A stretch of 8,476 nt of DNA from Candidatus Sumerlaeota bacterium (GCA_021772735.1 JAJFLK010000049.1:1-8476); one strand, 5' to 3'; shown: positions 1-7,243, counted from the stretch's first letter. Numbers and translations are program-made. Notes: generated from the sequence alone by a model not told the origin.

Positions 1-243
1 TCATTCCCGCTCCAGGAGCTTGCCGCCGGCGAGAGAGCGAACGTCGAAGCGCTAGGCGACATCGCCATCAGCCTGCCCATTGTCAAACGTGAGGCCTCCG
101 CCGCCGGCTTGACCTTCAAGAGCCATCTGCGCCGGATGCTCGCCCACGGCCTGCTCCACCTGCTTGGCTACGATCATGGAACTCCGGACGAAGCGCGCGT
201 CATGGAACAGGCGGAGCGACGACTCCTTGGGAGCAGCCGATGA
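1..243 (+). CDS. ybeY: Endoribonuclease YbeY / rRNA maturation factor (3' part)
   Basis: The window starts inside this gene; 80 C-terminal residues are visible before the TGA at 241-243. They contain the YbeY zinc signature HGLLHLLGYDH, with the three metal-binding histidines at visible residues 49, 53 and 59, preceded by the family's GDIAIS segment (residues 19-24) and followed by a short C-terminal helix (MEQAERRLL). YbeY is a single-strand-specific, metal-dependent RNase needed for 16S rRNA 3'-end maturation and late 70S ribosome quality control in the cytoplasm. Its stop overlaps the start of era in an ATGA arrangement, so the two are probably translationally coupled. The YbeY-Era pairing is common in bacteria and fits a shared role in small-subunit assembly. 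The N-terminal half lies outside the window. Confidence 0.95.
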   Translation, partial: SFPLQELAAGERANVEALGDIAISLPIVKREASAAGLTFKSHLRRMLAHGLLHLLGYDHGTPDEARVMEQAERRLLGSSR

Positions 244-1178
244 TGAATGACGCCCAAGGACATGACCCGCAAGGCGCCGATCGAGGCCCGGATTTCCGAA
301 GCGGATTTGTCGGACTCGCCGGTGTGCCGAACGTCGGCAAGAGCACGCTTGTCAACGCGCTCATCGGCCAGAAAGTCTCTATCGTTTCCCGATCGGCTCA
401 GACCACGCGGCATCGAGTGTGTGGGATATTGACCGACAAATCCATGCAGGCCGTGCTCGTTGACGTCCCGGGGATCCTGGACGCCCGGGATGATTTCAAT
501 TCAGGATTGGTCCGATGCGCCGCCCAGGGGCTGCTCGACTGCGATCTCATTCTGCACTTACGATCGACGGATACGCTGAAACTTGAAGACGAATCGCGAG
601 CCATTGAGATTCTGAAATCATTCGGCAGGCCGATCTTCGAGATTTGGACCAAAGTGGATCTTAAGAAGGGACCCCGGCCCGAGGAGATGCCGAGGCCCGA
701 CCTTGCCTACGCGGGGCGCCTCCGAGTTTCGGCCCGCACCGGCAGAGGATTATCCGAGCTGACGGGTGCGATCGGCGAAGCGTTACCGCGCGGCCCTCTC
801 CTCTATCCAGAAGACGATCTGAGCGATCGTGATCTGAGATTCCTATGCGCCGAAATCGTCCGGGAAAAAGTTTTCCGCCTGATGCGTCAGGAGATTCCCT
901 ACGGCGTGGCAACGTGGGTCGAGGATTGGAAAGAACCCCAACATGAGGGTGGGAAGCTCGTGATCCGGATGACGATCCAGACGGATCGCGAGGCGCACAA
1001 GCGCATGATCGTCGGGTCAAAAGGCACGACGTTGCGGCGGATCGGAAGCGAGGCCAGGACGGAGATCGAGGGCCTCGTCGGCCAGGACGTCTTTCTCGAA
1101 TTGTGGGTTCGAGTCAAAGCAGGCTGGCGAAAGAGCCCGACGGAGTTGGAGCGACTGGGGTTAAACACGCCGGACTAA
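240..1178 (+). CDS. era: Ribosome-assembly GTPase Era
   Basis: The 312-residue protein has the Era layout: a GTPase domain then a KH RNA-binding domain. G1 is GVPNVGKS (28-35), the switch I region follows with QTTRHRV (54-60), G3 is DVPG (75-78), G4 is TKVD (137-140) and G5 includes SA (164-165). The KH half carries REKVFRLMRQEIPYGV and the conserved IVGSKGTTLRRIG and LELWVRVKAGW stretches. Era binds the 3' end of 16S rRNA and the small subunit during maturation. G3 usually reads DTPG and G4 NKxD in Era; both are altered here, though TKxD also occurs in functional GTPases. The ATG at 240 overlaps the ybeY stop by four bases; an adjacent ATG at 243 would shorten the protein by one residue. The N-terminus is about 15-20 residues longer than in many Era proteins. 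Length otherwise fits the family (about 300). Confidence 0.97.
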   Translation: MMNDAQGHDPQGADRGPDFRSGFVGLAGVPNVGKSTLVNALIGQKVSIVSRSAQTTRHRVCGILTDKSMQAVLVDVPGILDARDDFNSGLVRCAAQGLLDCDLILHLRSTDTLKLEDESRAIEILKSFGRPIFEIWTKVDLKKGPRPEEMPRPDLAYAGRLRVSARTGRGLSELTGAIGEALPRGPLLYPEDDLSDRDLRFLCAEIVREKVFRLMRQEIPYGVATWVEDWKEPQHEGGKLVIRMTIQTDREAHKRMIVGSKGTTLRRIGSEARTEIEGLVGQDVFLELWVRVKAGWRKSPTELERLGLNTPD

Positions 1179-1233
1179 CCATCGCGACGATAAGATGCGG
1201 ACGGCGATCTGGGATTAGGGCCGGGGTTTGGGA

Positions 1234-1263
1234 TTGACAACTCCTCGCCTCGATCCAAACAAT
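1234..1263 (+). promoter_or_regulatory. Possible sigma70-type promoter before the membrane-protein gene
   Basis: A perfect TTGACA hexamer at 1234-1239 is followed, after 18 bases, by AACAAT (1258-1263), which matches the -10 consensus at four of six positions. It lies in the 133-base gap after era and about 50 bases before the preferred ATG at 1312, a sensible 5' UTR length. A small hairpin (cccgc / gcggg, 1272-1285, loop attc) falls in the putative leader. The -10 is poor, so this is a candidate only. Confidence 0.35.
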
Positions 1264-1298
1264 GAACGTAGCCCGCATTCGCGGGAAATCTTTGGTGT

Positions 1299-1302
1299 GG
1301 AG
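1299..1302 (+). promoter_or_regulatory. Shine-Dalgarno deciding the 1312 start
   Basis: GGAG sits nine bases before the ATG at 1312. The frame stays open back to a TTG at 1228, but the Shine-Dalgarno and the position of the hydrophobic segment near the N-terminus favour 1312. A second in-frame ATG at 1324 has no comparable site. Confidence 0.6.
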
Positions 1303-1311
1303 TGGATTCCC

Positions 1312-2787
1312 ATGGCAGTAACAATGGGCAAGCGCGAGCAAATCGTCGGACTGACGATCGGCGGAATCGTATTGGTCGGCCTGCTTCACTTGTTCGTCTT
1401 TGGCCCGCGCGCCCGAGAACTAGCCAAGGCGGTCGAGAAACGCGAAAAAGAAACGACCAATATCGTCAATCTGAAGATCCTCAAGAACCGCAACGAATTA
1501 CCGAATTACAAGAAATCCACCACATCCCTGGCAACGTTTTATGAATCAGCGGTCACTTCGCTGGGGCTTGAGCTGAATCCCTCGTTCTTGATCCCGACGT
1601 TCGATGGATTCGTATTCCCCGCACCCAAGGGCCTGAGTGGTAAACCTCTTACTCAAGCCAAGCGTCAGGCTTGGAGGAAGAACAGGAATAGGCTTTTCAC
1701 CGAACAGGTCGAATTGGTGCTCGGGGAGATTCGCAAGCTGATCGACCAGCATCCGAGCCGCCCGGGGAACGACACGGGAACTCAGATGACGTTCCTGAGT
1801 CGAGATTGGCGGATTCCCACGGCTCTGCCGGACGGTGTTCAGGGCGGTATGCTCAAAGATTCCATCAAGACAATGATGGACAACCAGGAGACCTACAAAT
1901 GGGTGCCCGAAGATCGCGAAGACCTCAAGGCCCAGCTGAGGCGCGAATATGAAGGAATGATGTTTCAGCTCGGGATCGATTACAACCTGTACAGAAATCC
2001 CCAACAGCTCCCCAGACACGGGGACTTCGTACCGCTGATTCACAAGATGGCCCATGCCGATCAGATTGAGGTCGCGATGGGTAATGCCCTCGGCGATGAC
2101 CTCGATATCGGCGGGGAAATCATGGACCGCGTGAAGCTCTACGAGGTGTTTGAGATCGATATCCCCGACCTGCCGTATGTCAACAAGGACAATGCAGACG
2201 AGGAACTGAACGAGATGTATTTCTTGTGGGAGCAGCTTCGATTCCTGAATGGGATGATGGAGACGGCGAAAGAGGACGGCATCGGCGAGATCGTCATGGT
2301 GCAGCTTCTTCGGCCCTCGTATCTCTACAAGATCAATGATTCGCGCGTCGGGGAGGAGGGGCAATTTGTTGAGGTCGAACCGCCACCGCCGCCTACGAAC
2401 CGGTATGTGCTACCGGTGCGATACAAATTCGAAAACCCACCAACCGAGCAACAAATCAATAATCCAAAGGGAGCGACGATGGCGGAACGCTCGGAAAAGG
2501 CCCAGGGATATGCTCTTCCGGTTCGCCTGGTTTTCCACGCGACGAATCGAGCGGCGTGGAATTTCATGTTCGATGTGTCGCGCAAATTCCTTCTGTGCGA
2601 AGTGGACGAGCTCAAGGCCTCATCCGATACAAGCTCGGACGCCAACGAGGCCTGGTTCCAGATTCGTTTCGTCCATGTTCCCTATGTTTTTCCGCTTGAG
2701 GGCATGATGAAGAAGAAAGCCCGCCAACTTGCCATCGCCGGAGCCAAGACAGGCGAGAGTGGCCAGGATCAGGCCGGGGGAAACTGA
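1312..2787 (+). CDS. Single-pass membrane protein, PilO/Amuc_1100-like (function unknown)
   Basis: I do not recognise this 491-residue protein with confidence. A short basic N-terminus is followed by one hydrophobic segment (about residues 11-30), then a charged, probably helical stretch (ARELAKAVEKREKE) and a large soluble region expected outside the cytoplasmic membrane. A proline run (357-361) separates a long middle region from a C-terminal part. There the segments RYVLPVRYKFE and YALPVRLVFHATNRAAW lead into a helix (FMFDVSRKFLLCEVDEL), followed by a strand-like FQIRFVHVPYVF. One N-terminal helix, a coiled coil and a ferredoxin-like C-terminal fold are the pattern of PilO, GspM and Amuc_1100-type proteins, which sit in the inner membrane of type IV pilus or secretion machines. 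That assignment is inference from layout; no PilM, PilN, PilQ or ATPase gene lies beside it. It follows era by 133 bases and precedes the STAS genes by 111. Confidence 0.8.
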   Translation: MAVTMGKREQIVGLTIGGIVLVGLLHLFVFGPRARELAKAVEKREKETTNIVNLKILKNRNELPNYKKSTTSLATFYESAVTSLGLELNPSFLIPTFDGFVFPAPKGLSGKPLTQAKRQAWRKNRNRLFTEQVELVLGEIRKLIDQHPSRPGNDTGTQMTFLSRDWRIPTALPDGVQGGMLKDSIKTMMDNQETYKWVPEDREDLKAQLRREYEGMMFQLGIDYNLYRNPQQLPRHGDFVPLIHKMAHADQIEVAMGNALGDDLDIGGEIMDRVKLYEVFEIDIPDLPYVNKDNADEELNEMYFLWEQLRFLNGMMETAKEDGIGEIVMVQLLRPSYLYKINDSRVGEEGQFVEVEPPPPPTNRYVLPVRYKFENPPTEQQINNPKGATMAERSEKAQGYALPVRLVFHATNRAAWNFMFDVSRKFLLCEVDELKASSDTSSDANEAWFQIRFVHVPYVFPLEGMMKKKARQLAIAGAKTGESGQDQAGGN

Positions 2788-2885
2788 AGCCGCCTGGAGT
2801 AAAGCCGGCGCTGCGCCAGATGAGCCCATCGCGGCGTGGCTCGCTGGCATGCCGCAAATCCGTTGGGGCCACTCGCCATACCGAA

Positions 2886-2890
2886 GAGGA
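2886..2890 (+). promoter_or_regulatory. Shine-Dalgarno deciding the 2899 start
   Basis: GAGGA with eight bases to the ATG at 2899. The frame is open upstream to 2836, but those 21 extra codons encode sequence unlike STAS proteins and lack a comparable ribosome site. Confidence 0.6.
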
Positions 2891-2898
2891 ACTCATCA

Positions 2899-3672
2899 AT
2901 GACTTCGTCTGATGCCCAGAGCGCAATGTTGGTCGATGCCTATCGATCCGGGCCCGATGTGCTTGTCCTTTTGAAGGGCCGCCTGGTGCTCGGCAATTGC
3001 GAAGCCGCCCGCGAACGACTCCACAAGCTGATCCAGCCCGATGTGGATCGTATCTATCTCTACATGCTCGAACTCGATTACGTCGACAGCGCGGGATGGG
3101 GAACCATGGTCGGCCTGAAAATGGCCGCGAACCGAAATCGAACAAAGCTCGTCTTCCTCGCTCCGAACGAACGCATCCTTGATGTCTTCCGGATTTCCAA
3201 GCTCGACGCGATATTCGATCTTAAGGGCGCCAAAGAAGGAGAAGTCATCCGAGCCACTCTCGAAAAGGCGGATAATCTCCTCTGGCGCGATTCGCCCGAC
3301 GTAAAGCAAACGAGTTTCGCGACCGAGGGTGGCGGCGGCATCCTCCCCGCCGCAGTTACGCCCCCCAGTAAAGAAGACTCCTCAACAAGCCAGGAAATCG
3401 AGAGACTTTCTCGCGACGCCGTCGAGCACCTCAAACTGGGCGATTACCAGAAAGCCGTCGAGACATACGAGAAGGTTCTCGCGCTTGAGCCGAACGACCT
3501 CTCTGCATTGAACAACCTTGCGGTTGTCTATGAGAAACGCCCCGAGTGGTACGAGAAAGCGGCGAATGCGTGGTCCGAAGTTCTGCAATTGAGCGAGCGC
3601 CGAGGGGACTCGAAACATGCCGAGCGAGCGCGTAAGCATCTGGAGACCCTCTCAAGAATGCGCACGTCCTGA
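2899..3672 (+). CDS. STAS-domain protein with C-terminal TPR repeats
   Basis: The 257-residue protein has two parts. Residues about 10-122 are a STAS domain of the anti-sigma-factor-antagonist (SpoIIAA/RsbV) type, with the conserved strand and loop YVDSAGWG; Ser64 matches the serine phosphorylated in SpoIIAA, next to Asp63. A linker rich in Gly, Pro and Ser (about 131-165) leads to TPR-like helices at about 167-232. The motif LKLGDYQKAVETYEKVLALEPND fits a TPR (178-200), with a second unit from ALNNLAVVYE to AANAWSEVLQL and a last basic helix. In known systems STAS proteins bind a serine kinase/anti-sigma factor and are switched by phosphorylation; others (MlaB) sit on ABC transporters. The TPR part suggests a further protein partner. 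No kinase, phosphatase or sigma gene is visible nearby, so the partner is unknown. A second STAS gene follows after 50 bases. Confidence 0.88.
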   Translation: MTSSDAQSAMLVDAYRSGPDVLVLLKGRLVLGNCEAARERLHKLIQPDVDRIYLYMLELDYVDSAGWGTMVGLKMAANRNRTKLVFLAPNERILDVFRISKLDAIFDLKGAKEGEVIRATLEKADNLLWRDSPDVKQTSFATEGGGGILPAAVTPPSKEDSSTSQEIERLSRDAVEHLKLGDYQKAVETYEKVLALEPNDLSALNNLAVVYEKRPEWYEKAANAWSEVLQLSERRGDSKHAERARKHLETLSRMRTS

Positions 3673-3722
3673 TCCTCCCCCGGACTCGCAAACACATTAA
3701 CGCCCGACCGGAGCCGAGCAAG

Positions 3723-4091
3723 ATGAGCCAAGAAGATCCCCGTTCCCTTCAGATCGAAGCCACCGCAAAACGAGGCGACGGACTGATCACGATGCGCGGA
3801 AGCCTCCTGTTGACGAACAGCGAGGAAACGTGCACGAAGATCGAGACATTCTTGAAGACCGAAGGCCTGACAAATCTCTTCATCTGCCTCGCCGAGGTCA
3901 ACATGGTCGACAGTGCGGGGCTGGGCTCTCTGGTGCGGATCAACGCAAAGTCCAAGAGCGCAAAGATCAAACTGTCGCTTCTCAACCCTCAGACCGGCGT
4001 TTCCGAGCTGCTTCGACGCTCGAAACTCGATCTCATTCTCAATGTAAAATCGGGCGATGAAGCTCGCGAATTAGTCGAACATCTGACGTAA
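3723..4091 (+). CDS. STAS-domain protein (anti-sigma factor antagonist-like)
   Basis: A stand-alone STAS domain of 122 residues, the usual size for SpoIIAA/RsbV-like proteins. The signature MVDSAGLGSLV puts the candidate phosphoserine at Ser64 beside Asp63, exactly the numbering of the gene before it. Both proteins share the order strand, LxN turn, helix, DSAG loop, and a late ..SKLD.I... helix, which suggests duplication and divergence. A GGAG nine bases before the ATG (3710-3713) supports the start. The 50-base spacing to the upstream STAS-TPR gene and 46-base spacing to the acyltransferase gene suggest one transcript. It could act in partner switching controlling a sigma factor or another output, or, given the neighbouring envelope enzyme, in an MlaB-like membrane role. 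The sequence does not decide between these. Confidence 0.9.
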   Translation: MSQEDPRSLQIEATAKRGDGLITMRGSLLLTNSEETCTKIETFLKTEGLTNLFICLAEVNMVDSAGLGSLVRINAKSKSAKIKLSLLNPQTGVSELLRRSKLDLILNVKSGDEARELVEHLT

Positions 4092-4137
4092 GGCTTCGGG
4101 GCGATAGTCACCTCGTGGAGGCCTCACTTATCCGGAG

Positions 4138-5109
4138 ATGCCCGATGGCGCGGATGAAAATATTGGATTGAGCAAGAACAAGAAAAAGCGACGCAAGGGA
4201 TCGCGAAAGCTCGCCCACGCGGTTGAGGTATGGGCCCTGCGCGGGGCCGTGGCCGCGTTCGGCTCTCTGGGCCGCAAGACGCGGATGCGCCTTGCCCGCG
4301 TGATGGGCACGGTTTTCTCCCGGATTATTCCGTTCCGGCGCGGCCTGGTTCTTGAGCAGCTTGCCCTGGCGTTCCCCGGTTGGAGCGAAGCGAAACGCAA
4401 AGCCCTGCTGCCGGAATTGTATATACACCTCGCGGCGTTCGGGCTCGAAACGCTCGCGCTTGCCAGCCGAGCGATGACCAAAGAGCGCCTGATCGGCGAG
4501 ATCGAGGGCCCGGTTCAAGACGGCGGGTGGGTCGAGAAGTCGCGCAGGGAGAACCAGCCCTGGATTCTTGTCACCGGACACATCGGAAATTGGGAGTGGG
4601 TGGGATCGTATCTTTGCACGATGGGGACTCCGATCCTGGCCGTCGTCAAACCGATGCACAACAGCCGCGTCGACGAGATGGTCGTGGCGTATCGCGAACG
4701 GTTCGGCGTCGGCATCACGAGGACCGACCAAAGCAGCAGATCTCTGGTTAAGCAGATAAGGAGCGGGGGGGTTGTCGGAATCATTGGCGATCAGGATGCG
4801 GGCCGAAGAGGTATTTTCGTGCCGTTCTTCGACCATCCCGCCTCGACAGCGCAGGGTGCCGCATGGCTCAGCTACAGGCTCAATGTCCCTATCGTGCCCG
4901 TCTGGACGACGCGCGCCGCCGACGGCCGGCACCGCATCAAGATGTCCGAACCCATTTGGCCCGACCCCAACGCGGAAAAAGACGCTGAGATCCTGCGCCT
5001 GACCGTGCGCCACACGCAATGGCTCGAAGATGCGATTCGGCAAACGCCTGCGCAGTACTTCTGGGTTCACCGGCGATGGAAAACCCGACCGAAGAAAGAG
5101 AAAATTTAG
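4138..5109 (+). CDS. LpxL/HtrB-family lipid A acyltransferase
   Basis: The 323-residue protein belongs to the lysophospholipid/lipid A acyltransferase (LpxL/HtrB) family. The catalytic H-x4-E motif is GHIGNWEW, with His148 and Glu153. Further family blocks follow: GIIGDQDAGRRGIFVPFF, then PASTAQGAAWLSYRLNVPIVPVW, and near the C-terminus QYFWVHRRWKTRP. These enzymes add secondary acyl chains to lipid A or related lipids at the inner face of the cytoplasmic membrane, so their presence argues for an LPS-type outer membrane. The N-terminus has a strongly basic stretch (KNKKKRRKGSRK, 13-24) before a weakly hydrophobic region. The start is uncertain: GGAG ends one base before ATG 4138, too close, while GGAGG at 4118-4122 is rather far. 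The exact lipid substrate cannot be read from the sequence. Confidence 0.92.
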   Translation: MPDGADENIGLSKNKKKRRKGSRKLAHAVEVWALRGAVAAFGSLGRKTRMRLARVMGTVFSRIIPFRRGLVLEQLALAFPGWSEAKRKALLPELYIHLAAFGLETLALASRAMTKERLIGEIEGPVQDGGWVEKSRRENQPWILVTGHIGNWEWVGSYLCTMGTPILAVVKPMHNSRVDEMVVAYRERFGVGITRTDQSSRSLVKQIRSGGVVGIIGDQDAGRRGIFVPFFDHPASTAQGAAWLSYRLNVPIVPVWTTRAADGRHRIKMSEPIWPDPNAEKDAEILRLTVRHTQWLEDAIRQTPAQYFWVHRRWKTRPKKEKI

Positions 5110-5158
5110 AATCCAAGTCGAGGCGATTCGCCCAGACCTGCGTCACAAATCGAGGGGC

Positions 5159-5755
5159 TCAGAGTTTGCCTTTTGTCGAGAGAACGCCTTTGACCCGGGG
5201 GTCGAGTTCGACGCTCTGGCTCAGCGCGCGTGCAAACGCCTTAAACAGCGCCTCAACGATATGATGCACATTTCGCCCGTATGGAACCGAAAGGTGGAGC
5301 GTGATTCCGGCCGTATTGGCGAGGGCGCGGAAAAAATCCTCGACCAGTTCCGTATCAAAATCGCCGAGCTTCTTGTTCGGAATCTTGGCGAGCAGGACCA
5401 AATACGGGCGGCCGCAGAAATCCAACACGCAGGTCGCGAGCGACTCCTCCATCGGGACCGAGGCCTCGCCGAACCGGCGGATGCCGGACTTGTCGCCGAC
5501 GGCTTCGAGAAGGGCCTCGCCGAGCGTCAGACCGAGATCCTCGACAGTGTGATGAGGATCGATGTGCAGATCGCCGGCGCCCTTGACCTCCAGGTCGAAG
5601 TGCCCGTGACGGGCAAACAGGTCGAGCATGTGATCCATGAAGCCGACGCCGACCGAACCCCTGAACCGGCCTGCCCCATCCAGGCCGAGCTTGACCCGGA
5701 TATCGGTTTCCTTCGTCTTGCGATGGATCGTGGCGGTGCGTTTTTTCTTTGCCAT
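5159..5755 (-). CDS. hisB: Imidazoleglycerol-phosphate dehydratase
   Basis: The 198-residue protein is a complete monofunctional HisB, lacking the phosphatase domain fused to it in enterobacteria. It dehydrates imidazole-glycerol phosphate to imidazole-acetol phosphate in histidine biosynthesis, using manganese. Conserved elements are ETDI (16-19), GVGFMDHML (36-44), the metal-binding HIDPHHTVEDLG (64-75; His68, His69, Glu72), the MEESLATCVLDFCGRPY block (102-118) and NVHHIVEALFKAF with His164, His165 and Glu168. The frame is open further upstream to 5842, but those 29 codons are unlike HisB; the start MAKKKRT at 5755 gives the normal length. Its Shine-Dalgarno is weak. No other his gene is visible. 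It lies 130 bases downstream of the nucleoside phosphorylase gene on the same strand and may share its transcript; it converges with the acyltransferase gene across a 49-base gap where I see no clear terminator. Confidence 0.97.
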   Translation of the reverse strand: MAKKKRTATIHRKTKETDIRVKLGLDGAGRFRGSVGVGFMDHMLDLFARHGHFDLEVKGAGDLHIDPHHTVEDLGLTLGEALLEAVGDKSGIRRFGEASVPMEESLATCVLDFCGRPYLVLLAKIPNKKLGDFDTELVEDFFRALANTAGITLHLSVPYGRNVHHIVEALFKAFARALSQSVELDPRVKGVLSTKGKL

Positions 5756-5834
5756 TGAAGTCCGTCTTCGGTGGTTTCGGGGCCGGGCCTTGCCCATCAC
5801 CCGCACTCGCGCGACTCTATCGGAATCCCCGGCG

Positions 5835-5877
5835 GCGGCCAAGGTCTAAACCGAAGCAACCGAAGCTGCGGCCAAGG
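5835..5877. repeat. Nested short direct repeats between pynP and hisB
   Basis: The ten bases gcggccaagg occur at 5835-5844 and 5868-5877, and between them ccgaagc occurs twice (5851-5857 and 5860-5866). The block lies just downstream of the phosphorylase stop codon. It does not form a clear hairpin with a T-run, so it is not an obvious terminator. Confidence 0.6.
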
Positions 5878-5885
5878 ACCGACCG

Positions 5886-7193
5886 CTAGACCTCGCTCTT
5901 GCGGATCAGCCGAGGCGCGCGCGCGCGTTTGGACGAAATCTTGAACGAATCCTCAAGCAGCGTCTTCGCCGAAGCGAAACGCTTCGCGTCGTTGTAATAC
6001 ACCTCGTAGATCGGCTGGCCCTTCGTGATCTTATCGCCGACCCGGGCACGCACCCAGAGCCCGACGCCCGGGTCGATTTTGTCGGCAACCACGGCCCGGC
6101 CCGCGCCCATCACGCATGCGCCGAGGCCGACGTTCAAGGTGTTGAACTCGGTCAGGTAACCTGGACGCGGCGCGGTAATGACTTTCTTCTTCTTCGCTTG
6201 GGGCAGGATCTTCTCGGGGTGATCAACGCACCGAGCGTCGCCGCCCTGCGTCTCGACCATCTCGCGAAATTTCTCCAGAGCCGCGCCCGAGGCGATAGCC
6301 TTATCCATCTGGGCGCCGGCGTCCTTGTCGTTCTTTGCCAACTTGCCGAGCACCAGCATGCGCGCGGTTAGCGCTCGCGTCACCGCAACGAGGTCGGCCG
6401 GGCCCCCGCCCTTGAGCACCTCGATGGACTCGACGACCTCGTTCGCGTTGCCGACCGCGCAGCCCAGAGGCTGGCTCATGTCCGTGATCATCGCCGAGAC
6501 TTTGCGACCCATCTTTCTACCGATGGCGACCATCGTCCGCGCCAGCGTCTCGGCGTCGGCCTGCTTGCGCATGAACGCGCCGCTTCCGGTCTTGACGTCG
6601 AGCACCAGAACGTCGCAGCCCTCGGCCAGCTTCTTGCTCATAATCGAAGCCGAGATGAGCGGGATGGATTCCACCGTGCAGGTCACGTCGCGCAGCGAAT
6701 ACAGCTTGCGATCGGCCGGGACGAATTTCTCCGTCTGCCCGCCCATCGCCAGACCAACCTTCTTAAGCTGGCGCTTGAATCGAGCCGCCGAGAGATTGGT
6801 CGAAAATCCTGGAATGGCTTCGAGCTTGTCGAGCGTCCCGCCGGTATGACCCAGCCCCCGGCCCGAGATCATCGGCACGTAGGCCCCGCATGCCGCCGCC
6901 AGCGGGGCAAGCATCAGAGAGACCTTATCGCCGACGCCGCCGGTCGAATGCTTGTCTGCCTTGACGCCCGGGATGTCGGCGAGATCATACACGTCGCCCG
7001 AATTCATCATCGATTGTGTCAGCGTCGCCAGCTCGGCCGCGTTCATGCCCTTATAATAAACGGCCATGAGCCACGCCGCGACCTGGTAATCGGGGATTCG
7101 CCCGGCCACGTAGCCATCGATCAGGAACTCGATTTCCTCACTGGAAAGTTTCCCGCCCTCGCGCTTGATTCGTATCAGATCGACTGCTCTCAC
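5886..7193 (-). CDS. pynP: Pyrimidine-nucleoside (thymidine-type) phosphorylase
   Basis: The 435-residue protein is the full length of the thymidine/pyrimidine-nucleoside phosphorylase family. It cleaves uridine, thymidine or deoxyuridine with phosphate to the base and (deoxy)ribose-1-phosphate, for salvage or use as carbon source. Visible motifs are the phosphate-binding DKHSTGGVGDKVS (80-92), the family signature SGRGLGHTGGTLDKLE (110-125), LYSLRDVT with Arg168, and SASIMSKKLAEG with Ser183 and Lys187, then DVKTGSGAFM. The C-terminal domain has the usual AAPRPGY/G-x-G region and ends in a basic tail. Sequence style is closer to the broad-specificity PyNP group than to E. coli DeoA, but deoA or pdp naming is possible. 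The start is GTG at 7193, fixed by a strong AAAGGAG eight bases upstream. The gene runs divergently from the last gene in the window and towards hisB. Confidence 0.96.
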   Translation of the reverse strand: MRAVDLIRIKREGGKLSSEEIEFLIDGYVAGRIPDYQVAAWLMAVYYKGMNAAELATLTQSMMNSGDVYDLADIPGVKADKHSTGGVGDKVSLMLAPLAAACGAYVPMISGRGLGHTGGTLDKLEAIPGFSTNLSAARFKRQLKKVGLAMGGQTEKFVPADRKLYSLRDVTCTVESIPLISASIMSKKLAEGCDVLVLDVKTGSGAFMRKQADAETLARTMVAIGRKMGRKVSAMITDMSQPLGCAVGNANEVVESIEVLKGGGPADLVAVTRALTARMLVLGKLAKNDKDAGAQMDKAIASGAALEKFREMVETQGGDARCVDHPEKILPQAKKKKVITAPRPGYLTEFNTLNVGLGACVMGAGRAVVADKIDPGVGLWVRARVGDKITKGQPIYEVYYNDAKRFASAKTLLEDSFKISSKRARAPRLIRKSEV

Positions 7194-7201
7194 TTTGAAA
7201 G

Positions 7202-7208
7202 CTCCTTT
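7202..7208 (-). promoter_or_regulatory. Strong Shine-Dalgarno for the GTG start of pynP
   Basis: On the minus strand AAAGGAG stands eight bases before GTG at 7193-7191. It is the best ribosome site in the window and supports GTG as the true start, consistent with the family's usual N-terminus (MRAVDLIRIKREG). Confidence 0.8.
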
Positions 7209-7243
7209 GGGTATTGAATCGGCGGCAACGAAACGCCTCGTCC

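Noticed and set aside
202..219. A 17-of-18 base match to 7403-7420 (atggaacaggcggagcga)
   Set aside because: One copy is coding sequence of ybeY, the other borders the intergenic repeat. The match is short and in GC-rich sequence; chance is the simplest explanation.
1228..1311. N-terminal extension of the membrane protein to TTG 1228
   Set aside because: No ribosome site at 1228; the extension would move the membrane segment inward and cover the candidate promoter. ATG 1312 has a GGAG at good spacing.
1546..2364. A 272-residue minus-strand open frame inside the membrane-protein gene
   Set aside because: Shadow of the longer plus-strand gene; no start context or motif.
5110..5158. Possible bidirectional terminator between the convergent genes
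   Set aside because: I could not find a GC-rich stem with a T-run on either strand in this short gap.
5030..5758. A 242-residue plus-strand open frame opposite hisB
   Set aside because: It is antisense to a gene with all HisB catalytic motifs and overlaps the end of the acyltransferase gene; no family features.
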